Positions 26,701 to 34,859 of a stretch of DNA of 64,000 nt are shown here, piece by piece (position 1 is the first letter of the stretch; every line of letters starts with the position of its first letter). Below the pieces are notes generated by a model. It had not been told where the DNA came from and did no database searches. It saw only the letters and a program-made list of their open reading frames with translations. Made by a program: the position numbers and the translations under genes. Source of the DNA: JAGNNV01 sp031412915 (lineage in GTDB: Bacteria; Acidobacteriota; Vicinamibacteria; Fen-336; JAGNNV01); contig JANODX010000079.1 of assembly GCA_031412915.1 (NCBI GenBank), forward strand, positions 9,772-73,771, given 5' to 3'.

Positions 26701-27924
26701 TCAGGACAGTGCGGTCAGGAGCCTGTCGATGTCGGCCTGCGTGTTGTAGATCGAAGGGGATACACGCATGAATCGTGCCGAGAGACGGACGTCGACTTTG
26801 GCGGCCGCGAGCCTAGCACTCGTGGAAGCCTCGTCCTTCACGGCGAAGGAGACGATGGAAGAAGCGGACTCCAACGGCGTGAGTGATTCGTAGCCGAGTC
26901 GCGGAAGCTCCTTCTGCAGTCGCTGCGTCAGGGTCTGATTGTGAGCCTGGATCTGGGCCACACCCAGCTGTCGAATGAAAGCCAGAGACTGGTTCACGGC
27001 GACGATCGTGGATGAGTCCCAGGTGCCCACCTCGAAGTGTCCGGCCACCGTGTTCTCGCTCTCCCAGGTCACGGGCTCGGGGCCGGCCGGACCGTAAGGG
27101 GGGAAGTGATAGTCGAAGCTCTTGAGCTGGCGAAAGCCGTACTGGGTCCGGCGAATCACGCGGTCGAGCAGATCCTCGCGGACGTAGAGGAACCCAAGGC
27201 CAAGGTCCCCCATCAGCCACTTGTAGCTGGAGCAGGCGCAGAAATCGATCCCGCTCGCGCGCACGTCTATGGGCGTCGAACCGGCGCCTTGAATGACGTC
27301 CGCGTATACGAAGGCGCCACGCGAATGGGCGAGGTCGCAGACCGCCTTGAGGTCGTGCACGAAACCGTTCAGGTACGACACGTACGAGAGAGCCACCAGC
27401 TTCGTGTTGCGATCGATCCGGGCGTCCAGGTCCTGAAGCTCGATGCGTCCCTGACGCGGCAGGACAATCCGCACGTCGAGCCCCTGCGCCGCCAGCGACC
27501 GATACATGTAGAGCGAGCCTTCGAAGTGGAGCCCGTCGGTCACCACGTTCCCTTTCTCCCTTGGGATCCCTAGGCCGGCGACCACCAGGTGCTCTCCCAC
27601 CGTAGTGCTCGGTACGAAAGCAATTTCGCTCGGTTTCGCGTTGATGAGGGCGGCAAAGCCCTCCTTGGCTTCGCGCTTCGGCACGGGCGGGTCGGGCGAG
27701 GTCGCCGGTCCGGCGCCATACGTCCGGGCCCGAAGGTACTCCTGAGCCGCGCCCAGGCTCGCGAGGCTCATGGGGTGGATGGAGGCGTTGTTGAGGTACG
27801 CGCGGTCCTTAGCGATAGGAAAGTCGTCGCGGATGTCGGACGGCGAGGCCGGGGCGGGTGCTACCCGCGACGCGAGGGCCACACCGCCGGCTCCGGTGAG
27901 CCAGTCACGGCGAGAGATGGGCAT
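26701..27924 (-). CDS. Tat-exported class V aminotransferase-like PLP protein
   Basis: A 407-residue fold-type I PLP protein of the class V (NifS/kynureninase-like) group. A Tat signal opens it (MPISRRDWLTGAGG), followed by the usual N-terminal RAYLNNASIHP. Internally, AFVYADVIQGAGSTPIDV provides the Asp that binds the PLP pyridine nitrogen, and CSSYKWLMGDLGLGF the Lys that forms the Schiff base. Export of a PLP enzyme through Tat is consistent with cofactor loading in the cytoplasm. Relatives include isopenicillin N epimerase-like proteins; the substrate is unknown. Its last 65 codons are duplicated at 24884-25092. It is divergent from the M24 peptidase gene. Confidence 0.82.
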   Translation of the reverse strand: MPISRRDWLTGAGGVALASRVAPAPASPSDIRDDFPIAKDRAYLNNASIHPMSLASLGAAQEYLRARTYGAGPATSPDPPVPKREAKEGFAALINAKPSEIAFVPSTTVGEHLVVAGLGIPREKGNVVTDGLHFEGSLYMYRSLAAQGLDVRIVLPRQGRIELQDLDARIDRNTKLVALSYVSYLNGFVHDLKAVCDLAHSRGAFVYADVIQGAGSTPIDVRASGIDFCACSSYKWLMGDLGLGFLYVREDLLDRVIRRTQYGFRQLKSFDYHFPPYGPAGPEPVTWESENTVAGHFEVGTWDSSTIVAVNQSLAFIRQLGVAQIQAHNQTLTQRLQKELPRLGYESLTPLESASSIVSFAVKDEASTSARLAAAKVDVRLSARFMRVSPSIYNTQADIDRLLTALS

Positions 27925-28106
27925 GGGCGATCATAGGTGATTGCTTTTCGGCGTTCCGGTGAAGGCGCATCGCGGCGACCCATCGAGCGGCTCGGCCGGG
28001 GGTGATGAGCGACCCGCGACGAAGCGGTGGCCGCCTCGCGCACGACCCGAGGAGGAAAGAGATAACCTCCTCTGGTACGCCGTTAACAGTCCGTGGAGGT
28101 TCCCCG

Positions 28107-29393
28107 ATGCCCCTGTCCCGACGTCAGTTCACCAGTGCCGCGAGCCTGGCCGCGGGCGGTTTCCTCGCACCCGCAGCCCGCAAGGCCCATGCGCAGGAGG
28201 GCAACGAGGCCCCGCGTCCCGTGCCCGACGTGGTCCGCGCCCTCAAGCCGCTGCCCAAAGCCCCTCCGGCGATCACCGACGATGAGCGACGCGCCCGCAT
28301 CGAAAAGGCGCGGCGCTTCATGGCGGAGAACGGCCTCGGCGCCATCGTGCTCGAGCCGGGGACCAGCATGGAGTATTTCGTGGACGTGCGGTGGGGCCTC
28401 AGCGAGCGGCCCTTCCTCCTCGTCATTCCCGCCAAGGGCGAGCTCGCCTACGTGGCCCCCGGATTCGAGGAGGACCGCGCGCGAGAGATCACGAAGTTCA
28501 CGAACGACATACGCGTCTGGCAGGAAGACGAGGACGCGAGCGAGGCCGTCGCCTCCATTCTCAAGGATCGCGGTGTGTCCACGGGCAGGGTGGGACTCGA
28601 GGAGCGCGTCCGGTACTTCATCGCCCACGGGCTGGGCAAGGCGGCGCCGCAGGTCGAGTGGACGCTCGCCACCCCCGTGACCGCAGGGTGCCGCATGATC
28701 AAGTCGAAGACGGAGATCGCCCTGATGCAGCACGCCAACGACATCACCATCCCCGGCTTCAAGGCCGGGCTCAAGACCCTGCGGGAAGGCATGACCCAGG
28801 GCGAGTTGGGCGACAACATCACCACCGCCTTCGACGCCCTTGGCACTCCGGGCGAAGTCTCGGTGAGTTTCGGCGAATACACCGCCTTCCCGCACGGCAG
28901 CATCACGCCCCAGAAGCTCAAGCTGGGCGACGTCGTCCAGATCGACGGCGGTGTGAACTACCTCGGGTATCAGTCCGACATCACGCGAACCGTGGTCTTC
29001 GGGAAGCCAAGCAAGCGCCAGACCGAGGTTTGGAACCTGGAGAGGAAAGCTCAGGCCGCGGCGTTTGCCGCGGCACAGGTGGGCGCCACCTGCGAGTCGG
29101 TCGATGCGGCCGCGCGCAAGGTCATCACTGACGCGGGCTTCGGTCCGGGCTACAAGGTTCCGGGGCTCCCTCACCGTACCGGCCACGGCATCGGCATGGA
29201 CGGACACGAATGGACGAACTTCGTGAAAGGGAACAAGACGAAGTTGGTCCCCGGCATGTGCTTCTCGGACGAGCCGATGATCACGATCTACGGCGAATTC
29301 GGCATGCGGCTCGAGGACTGCCTCCACATAACGGAGAACGGCCCGAAGTTCTTCACCGAGCCGAGTCCGGCGATCGACCAGCCGTTCGCTTGA
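28107..29393 (+). CDS. Tat-exported M24 metallopeptidase (Xaa-Pro peptidase-like)
   Basis: The ATG at 28107 has a GGAGG at 28095-28099 and opens a Tat signal (MPLSRRQFTSAASLAAGGF), so the longer open frame upstream is not used. The 428-residue product has a creatinase-like N-terminal domain (about 60-190) and a pita-bread catalytic domain. All five metal ligands are present: the two Asp of DGGVNYLGYQSDITRT, His in HRTGHGIGM, Glu in DEPMITIYGEFG and Glu in RLEDCLHI. It would cleave N-terminal residues next to proline in periplasmic peptides. Together with the protease and amidohydrolase genes it suggests peptide scavenging. Confidence 0.87.
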   Translation: MPLSRRQFTSAASLAAGGFLAPAARKAHAQEGNEAPRPVPDVVRALKPLPKAPPAITDDERRARIEKARRFMAENGLGAIVLEPGTSMEYFVDVRWGLSERPFLLVIPAKGELAYVAPGFEEDRAREITKFTNDIRVWQEDEDASEAVASILKDRGVSTGRVGLEERVRYFIAHGLGKAAPQVEWTLATPVTAGCRMIKSKTEIALMQHANDITIPGFKAGLKTLREGMTQGELGDNITTAFDALGTPGEVSVSFGEYTAFPHGSITPQKLKLGDVVQIDGGVNYLGYQSDITRTVVFGKPSKRQTEVWNLERKAQAAAFAAAQVGATCESVDAAARKVITDAGFGPGYKVPGLPHRTGHGIGMDGHEWTNFVKGNKTKLVPGMCFSDEPMITIYGEFGMRLEDCLHITENGPKFFTEPSPAIDQPFA

Positions 29394-29519
29394 TCGCCCG
29401 GTTTCCTGGGCACGCCCTTGAGCGCGGCTTTGAGTCGAGCGGGGGTCTCCGCGAGAGTCTTGAGTTGACCGATTCGATCGAGGTCGGTCACCTGGTTGCT
29501 CCGTGGTAGATGAAGGTGT

Positions 29520-31292
29520 TCAGTAGCGCCAGCTCGTGACGTCGGCGCCTGGGGGCGCGGTCTTCAGAATCCGCTCCACGATCTTCGGCGCGAACATCTG
29601 GTGATAGCGCAGCCGCGAGTAGGCATTGGGACGCGTCTGATCGCCGTTCCAGCAATGCTCGGCGCGGTCCCCGTAGTCGACCTCCCCGCCAAAAGGCGGG
29701 TTCCTGGTGGACTTCAGGAACTCTTCGGTCAGGTACACCGCGTTGTTGAGGTAGTAGTTGTCCATATCACCCACGTAGATGTTGACTTTCCCCTCGAGCT
29801 TCTTGCCGAGACCCTTGTCCCAGTCTCGCTTCATGATGTGAGTGAGGTCATAGTTCTCCCGCCAATAGGCGGCGACACTCTTGTCGATCTTTCCGGTGGC
29901 TCGGTCCCAGATCGGCTGGGGATAACCATCGGCGCCCACCGGGGAATACGTCGCGGTCCAGATGTCCCATTGCCCGCCCGACCGCCCCTTCGGCCCGAGC
30001 ACTCTCTCCAGTCGATTCATCTGCTCCACCGTGGCCGAAACATGGCCGAGGTAGTTGCGATGGCCAGGGCGCGGCACCACCTTCCACGGACCCTGCGAGA
30101 CGTAGGCGTTGTCGTCCTCGTAGATGTTGATCGAGGTGAACGCGCGGAAATCGATGGGATCGGGGCAGGCCGCGAAACAGCCATTGTAAAAGTCGGGGTA
30201 GAAGATCTGCACCGCGAGCGACTCCCATCCGCCGGTCGAACCGCCGTACATGAAGCGCGACCATGGAGTCCCGAGGCCCCGGAATGTCTTCTCGACAAAG
30301 GGAATCAGCTCCTCGTTGATGGCGTCGCCGTAAGGGCCCTGGTTAGGGGTATTCACGGCATAGGAGTCGTCGTAGTAGGGCGTCGGGTGCTGGATCTCGA
30401 TGATGAGCATCCGCGGATAGGCCGGGCCCGTCCAGTCCTTGTAGAACTGATGCGCGAGTTCCTCCTGGATGCGGTTGTACCCGGCCAGGTGAAAGCGTTC
30501 GGAGTAGTCGGGCTTGAGGTCCTTATCGGGCGGGGTCTCGCGAAAGCCACCGAAGGTGTACGGGAAGTGGCCGTGATTGATGACCAGCGGATAACGGGCG
30601 GCGGGATGGGAATCGAAGCCTTCAGGCAGAAGGACGTTCGCGCCCAGGTACATGTCGCGACCCCAGAACTTCGAAAGCTTCTCGCTCTTGATGCGGACGT
30701 GCTTGATGTACTTCGTGTCGGCGGGCCGGGGAATCTCGGGGATCACCTTGTCGAGGGCCACCGAGACGATGCCGCCCTTCGAAGGATCGATGGCGATCTT
30801 GCGCGGCGTCGAGTAGAAGTTGCCCGGCGCGCTCTCCCAGTGCTGGCCCTCGCCGCGGTCCATAGGGAGCTTGACCACGTGCCCGTCCGCGCGTTTGAAC
30901 GTCTCGTACTTGTGCAGCATCGCCTGAACGGTGTAGCTGCCGGGGGTAATCAGCTTCATCGACTCCACGGGATAGCCGAGGACGCTCCCGTCGAAAGTCG
31001 CTCGCTCGCCGGGCTTCCAGTCGTTTACGTCGACACCGAAGACCTGCTGAGTGTTGAGGCCGGTGTCGGAGATTTGAAACCGCGGCTCGGCCGTCTCGTC
31101 CTTCGAGACCAGGAAGAGCACGCGGCCATCGAAGGGTCCGGCGCCGAGCGAGGCCGGATACGTCACCGCGACCTTGAATTCGCCCACCGCGACGGGTGGA
31201 GTCTGCGCGGATGCGATGGAAGAAAGCGCCAGAACGAAGACGGCACGCCGACACGAGTCGGGGGCGACAAGGATTCGGGATCGACTGAGCAT
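29520..31292 (-). CDS. Large exported esterase-like alpha/beta hydrolase
   Basis: The start at 31292 has AAGGAG six bases upstream; the open frame continues to 31694 but is not coding. The 590-residue product has a signal peptide (about 1-29) and an N-terminal beta-rich domain of about 170 residues. The hydrolase domain begins near YPLVINHGHFPYTFGG. Its nucleophile elbow is MYGGSTGGWESLA, and a His near the end (DRAEHCWNGD) may complete the triad. It resembles putative esterases of the Fes/feruloyl type but is longer. Many conserved aromatic and Asp residues around YDDSYAVNTPNQGPYGDA suggest a carbohydrate- or aryl-ester substrate. It lies head to tail with the glycosyltransferase gene, 35 bases apart. 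Confidence 0.7.
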   Translation of the reverse strand: MLSRSRILVAPDSCRRAVFVLALSSIASAQTPPVAVGEFKVAVTYPASLGAGPFDGRVLFLVSKDETAEPRFQISDTGLNTQQVFGVDVNDWKPGERATFDGSVLGYPVESMKLITPGSYTVQAMLHKYETFKRADGHVVKLPMDRGEGQHWESAPGNFYSTPRKIAIDPSKGGIVSVALDKVIPEIPRPADTKYIKHVRIKSEKLSKFWGRDMYLGANVLLPEGFDSHPAARYPLVINHGHFPYTFGGFRETPPDKDLKPDYSERFHLAGYNRIQEELAHQFYKDWTGPAYPRMLIIEIQHPTPYYDDSYAVNTPNQGPYGDAINEELIPFVEKTFRGLGTPWSRFMYGGSTGGWESLAVQIFYPDFYNGCFAACPDPIDFRAFTSINIYEDDNAYVSQGPWKVVPRPGHRNYLGHVSATVEQMNRLERVLGPKGRSGGQWDIWTATYSPVGADGYPQPIWDRATGKIDKSVAAYWRENYDLTHIMKRDWDKGLGKKLEGKVNIYVGDMDNYYLNNAVYLTEEFLKSTRNPPFGGEVDYGDRAEHCWNGDQTRPNAYSRLRYHQMFAPKIVERILKTAPPGADVTSWRY

Positions 31293-31327
31293 GGAGGTCT
31301 CCTTGGAAAGCGGTGATCGAGTCGCCC

Positions 31328-33199
31328 TCAGTTTCGCACCGACCGGAGAAGCGCCGGGCCGCGTTCTCGAGCAAGAGGCTCGGGGGTCGCCGGCAGCGCG
31401 TGGATATCGAGCTCTCCGATGCCCCAACGGGGCTGGCCTTCGTCGACCACCACGATCCGCACCGCCGAAGCTTGTCTTGGCGTTACCAGAAGCAACACCT
31501 GAACGTAGCCTCGATCTCCCACCACCTGATCGGGCACCATCGCGCGCCCGGGTGTGGTCTTGACCCGCGTCCAGTCCCGCCCGTTCTGGCTCACTTCGAC
31601 CTCGAGGGAACGGCCCCATTGGTTCGGCCGTCGGCCGAGCGCCAACTCGACGCGCTCGATCATCCGCGGCGTCGCGAAGTCCACCGAGACCCACATTCCG
31701 GGCCGCTGGGTCTCCTGCGTTTCCCAGCGCGTGCCGAGGTCACCGTCCGCGATGAGAGCCGCACGCTCACCGCTCTCGGATGCGTCGAAACGCGCGCGCC
31801 GCAGGTCGACGGGTGTCGTCACGATCTTGGGCGCAACCCGGGACAGGACCTCGATGGGAGGCCCTTCAAGCGGATGCGCCGGCCGCGCCACGAACCGGCG
31901 GACGAAACCTTGAAGGGGCGAACCGACGTTCGCCGCGACCTCGACGACCACGTCTGCGTGTGCGGCGATGCGCGGGCCCAAAGATGTCCAGTCCTCCACC
32001 GACACCACGTCGTACCTCCCCACACCAAACCCGAGACGCGGGAAGGCGTTGGCGATGCGACTGCCCTCCTTAATGTTCGCCGCCGTCCAGTCGAGGACCC
32101 GGTCCATCGTGTTTGGTCGTCGGAAAGCGGCCACCGCCTGCGCCGTGCTGACCAGCGGCACCCCGATGACAATCAGACAGGCGGCGACGCCGAGAAAGCG
32201 CGAACGCTTCCAGACCGCGTCGACGCCAATCCCGGCGAGAACCGCGATCGCGCCCAGGCCGGACAGAACGTAGCGCGCCCGATGGATCTGCGCGGTCGAC
32301 AGCACCGCGACCAGCCCGACGGGAAGGGCCGCGAGGGGCAGAAGCTCTCTCCAGGCGCGGCGCATCGCCCAAAGGCCGCCGAGTGCCGCCACGAAGGCCG
32401 GGGCGCCGAGCCCGCCGGGGAGGACCGAACTCAGGTAGACGAGAGCGATCTTCCAATAGCTTGGGAGGCCGCGGGCCGGGACCATGTCGTGGTACTCCTT
32501 TTGGAGCAGGACTCCGTCCATGAAGTCTTTGAAGTGCAGGAACGAATAAGGCGAAAGGAAGATGTAGGCGACGAGCGAGAAGACGCCTGCGATAAGCATG
32601 CCGCGCACGCGGTTTTGGGGGATGGTCAACCGGCGGACGATATAGGGCAGGGCCAGCGTCACTCCGGTGTACTTGATGGCCGTCGCCATGCCGACGGCAA
32701 GCCCGCCGAGAGCATCGCGTTTCCGTCCCCCATCGATCCTCACGATGCTCAATAGAGCCAGCATCGCGAAGAAGCCCAGGGCCACGTCCGGCCGCACCTC
32801 ATGGGCCACCGATACCGCCACGGGCGAAACGGCGAGAACCGCCGCCCCAATCAACCCGGAACGGACACCGGCGAGCCGGGCGCCGAGGATGTAGACGAGT
32901 CCCACCGTGGCCACGCCGAACGCGGCGACGACGTGACGCGCGACCAGGTAGGCGTCGGCGCCGAATGGGCGTTGAACGAAGGCGAGGGCGGGAGTGAGAA
33001 GGTAGAAAAAGAACCCGGGGTACATATGGAATCCATGATCCAGGTCGCCTCGATCCAGCATCCCTTCGACGCTTAGGACGAAGAACTGCTCATCGATGAA
33101 GGGGGTATGCCGCAAGCCGGCGGACAGGCCGGCGAAGCGGAAGGCCGCAGCGACGGTGAGGATCGCCGTCAACACCGCGAATCGAGAGCGAGAACTCAT
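31328..33199 (-). CDS. GT-C membrane glycosyltransferase with C-terminal discoidin-like domain
   Basis: A 623-residue protein. The first 400 residues have about ten membrane helices with the ArnT/PMT pattern. The first periplasmic loop carries the acidic pair (HTPFIDEQFFVLS), and AVSPVAVSVAHEVRPDVALGF and YILGARLAGVRSG are typical of GT83/PMT_2 enzymes that use polyprenyl-phosphate sugars. The last 150 residues form a soluble F5/8 type C domain (GDLGTRWETQETQRPGMWVSVDF and ENR-like strands ending GIGELDIHAL), which binds carbohydrate in other proteins. The start at 33199 (MSSRSRF) is preferred over the ATG at 33232 because it directly precedes the first helix. It likely transfers a sugar to an envelope acceptor. 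Confidence 0.75.
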   Translation of the reverse strand: MSSRSRFAVLTAILTVAAAFRFAGLSAGLRHTPFIDEQFFVLSVEGMLDRGDLDHGFHMYPGFFFYLLTPALAFVQRPFGADAYLVARHVVAAFGVATVGLVYILGARLAGVRSGLIGAAVLAVSPVAVSVAHEVRPDVALGFFAMLALLSIVRIDGGRKRDALGGLAVGMATAIKYTGVTLALPYIVRRLTIPQNRVRGMLIAGVFSLVAYIFLSPYSFLHFKDFMDGVLLQKEYHDMVPARGLPSYWKIALVYLSSVLPGGLGAPAFVAALGGLWAMRRAWRELLPLAALPVGLVAVLSTAQIHRARYVLSGLGAIAVLAGIGVDAVWKRSRFLGVAACLIVIGVPLVSTAQAVAAFRRPNTMDRVLDWTAANIKEGSRIANAFPRLGFGVGRYDVVSVEDWTSLGPRIAAHADVVVEVAANVGSPLQGFVRRFVARPAHPLEGPPIEVLSRVAPKIVTTPVDLRRARFDASESGERAALIADGDLGTRWETQETQRPGMWVSVDFATPRMIERVELALGRRPNQWGRSLEVEVSQNGRDWTRVKTTPGRAMVPDQVVGDRGYVQVLLLVTPRQASAVRIVVVDEGQPRWGIGELDIHALPATPEPLARERGPALLRSVRN

Positions 33200-33259
33200 G
33201 CGGCGCGAGGATAGCGAATGAGGACGCGCCACGGGCCCTCGAAGAGAAACCAGAGTAGG

Positions 33260-34444
33260 TTAGCGAGCCGCCAGGTGCTGAACGTCCGGGAAGGGGGTGA
33301 CGACACCAACGACCCACTCGCCGAGGGGGCCCCAGCCAAAGCGATCGTCGAAGAGACCGAGGCGCACTAACACCAGGTCCTTCGACGGGACGACCACCAC
33401 GACCTGGCCCTCGTGCCCCTGGGCCAGGAAGATATCGCGCGGACCGTCAGGCGCGAGCGCCACGTGAGGCTTGCCCCGGCCGGCCGCGGGAGTCACCCAG
33501 AAGCCCGCACCGTAGACGTCACAGTTCACCGCCGGCGTCTTGGTGCGCGCGAAGTCCACCCAGCCCGCGGGCAGGATACGCTTTCCGTCCCACTCGCCGT
33601 CCCGCAGGTAGAGCAGGCCGAAGCGGGCCCAGTCGCGCGCGGTCGCGTACACGAGCGAGGAGCCGAGAAATGTGCCCGCCCGGTCGAACTCGGGTTGCGC
33701 CGACGTCATTCCGATGGGCCCGAAAAGCTCGTCCCTCAGTTCCGCGGCCACGCGCGCGCGCCGCTCGGCGGGTGACGCGCTCGGAGCGAACACGCGGCCG
33801 AGGGCGCCCGCGATCAGGTTCATGCCGGCCGAGTTGTAGTTCCAGTGTGTGCCCGGCGCGTGAATGAGGGGGAGGGCCGCGGCAAAACCGGCGACGTCCA
33901 GGCGCCCGCGGCCGTACAGCATGCTGGCCGCGTCGTTGAGCGTCGGGTCGACCACGCCGATCTCGTGATACTCCTGCCCGTCGGTCATGTTGATCCAGTG
34001 GCGCCAGGGAATCGCGGCGCGCGGATCGCCGGCGTTCCAGCGCGGGTTGCCCATCGGCTTGTCGATGTCCACGAGACCCTTGCGGACGGCGATTCCGAGG
34101 AGCGCCTGGGTGACGGACTTTGCCATCGACCACGAGACGAACGGCGTGTCTGCTCCGAATCCCGGCGCGTAGCGTTCCGCGACCAGGCGTCCGCGGTGGA
34201 TGACCACGACCGCGCGAGTCTCCCCGAGCCTCGGATCCCGGGCGCCCACGAGCGTGAGCGCTCGGTCGAGCGGATCGGCCGCGTCGTCCGGGAGCGGCCC
34301 CGCGGGCCAGGCGGCAGTTGGCCAGGGCACGCCCGCGGTTTGCGGGGGAAGTGCCGGCAAGGCCGCCGCCGCGTTCGCGCCCTGGGCGAGTGCTGTCGGC
34401 GCGACCCCGGTCATGAAGATCAAGAAAGCGACGGCAAGTCGCAT
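33260..34444 (-). CDS. Exported serine hydrolase of the beta-lactamase/class C fold
   Basis: The 394-residue product starts at 34444 with a signal peptide ending LAQGANA. Motif 1 is SMAKS (Ser-x-x-Lys nucleophile), motif 2 is YNSAG (Tyr-x-Ser/Asn) and the region near GHEGQVVVVVPSKDLV takes the place of the KTG strand with His-Glu-Gly. This is the pattern of esterases and D-aminopeptidases rather than resistance beta-lactamases. It acts in the periplasm, perhaps on peptidoglycan peptides or esters. The divergent gene at 34525 encodes a small Cys-rich protein that resembles the leading segment of longer members of this family. Confidence 0.8.
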   Translation of the reverse strand: MRLAVAFLIFMTGVAPTALAQGANAAAALPALPPQTAGVPWPTAAWPAGPLPDDAADPLDRALTLVGARDPRLGETRAVVVIHRGRLVAERYAPGFGADTPFVSWSMAKSVTQALLGIAVRKGLVDIDKPMGNPRWNAGDPRAAIPWRHWINMTDGQEYHEIGVVDPTLNDAASMLYGRGRLDVAGFAAALPLIHAPGTHWNYNSAGMNLIAGALGRVFAPSASPAERRARVAAELRDELFGPIGMTSAQPEFDRAGTFLGSSLVYATARDWARFGLLYLRDGEWDGKRILPAGWVDFARTKTPAVNCDVYGAGFWVTPAAGRGKPHVALAPDGPRDIFLAQGHEGQVVVVVPSKDLVLVRLGLFDDRFGWGPLGEWVVGVVTPFPDVQHLAAR

Positions 34445-34524
34445 GGCGGCTCTGCTGGATGACACACCATCGAGTTCGCCCGGCTGTGACGGCGCCCTGT
34501 TGACCCGCGTTAGCATTGTGGTGA

Positions 34525-34848
34525 ATGGTAATGACGGTTCTCGGTCGGCGCAAACATGTCCTGCTCGGCCTGACCGCCATCGCCCTCGTGGCGGTGGCCG
34601 TGGCATGGCGCGTGTTCCGCGTTTCCGACCTGCTCACCGCCGGCGCCGGCTATAGCGCCCAACAGACCTGCTCCTGTCTCTGGGTCAGCGGCCGTACGCT
34701 CGAAAGCTGCCAGACCGACCTCGACCCGCTCGCGCGCCGGCTCATCTCGATGCGGCTCGGTCCGGACGAGGTCACGGCCAGCGGTTTTGGCCTCGCCACC
34801 GCGACCGCGCGCTACGAGAAGGGCTTCGGCTGCTCGTTGCGTAACTGA
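34525..34848 (+). CDS. Small exported or membrane-anchored cysteine-rich protein
   Basis: A 107-residue protein with an N-terminal membrane helix or uncleaved signal (about 10-30). A compact domain follows with the conserved look LLTAGAGYSAQQTCSCLWVSGRTLESCQTDLD and a final Cys in FGCSLRN. The four Cys could form two disulfides. As I recall, the segment YxAxxxCSxxxVSGR occurs at the N-terminus of some longer exported serine hydrolases in Gammaproteobacteria; here it stands alone beside, and divergent from, such a hydrolase gene. It may be its partner or a split domain. Function unknown. Confidence 0.55.
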   Translation: MVMTVLGRRKHVLLGLTAIALVAVAVAWRVFRVSDLLTAGAGYSAQQTCSCLWVSGRTLESCQTDLDPLARRLISMRLGPDEVTASGFGLATATARYEKGFGCSLRN

Positions 34849-34859
34849 GGGGGCGGCGC

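Noticed and set aside
29394..29519. Possible remnant of a DinB-family protein on the minus strand (GQLKTLAETPARLKAALKG)
   Set aside because: Only about 25 residues are similar to a DinB N-terminus, without the metal-binding His; too short to support.
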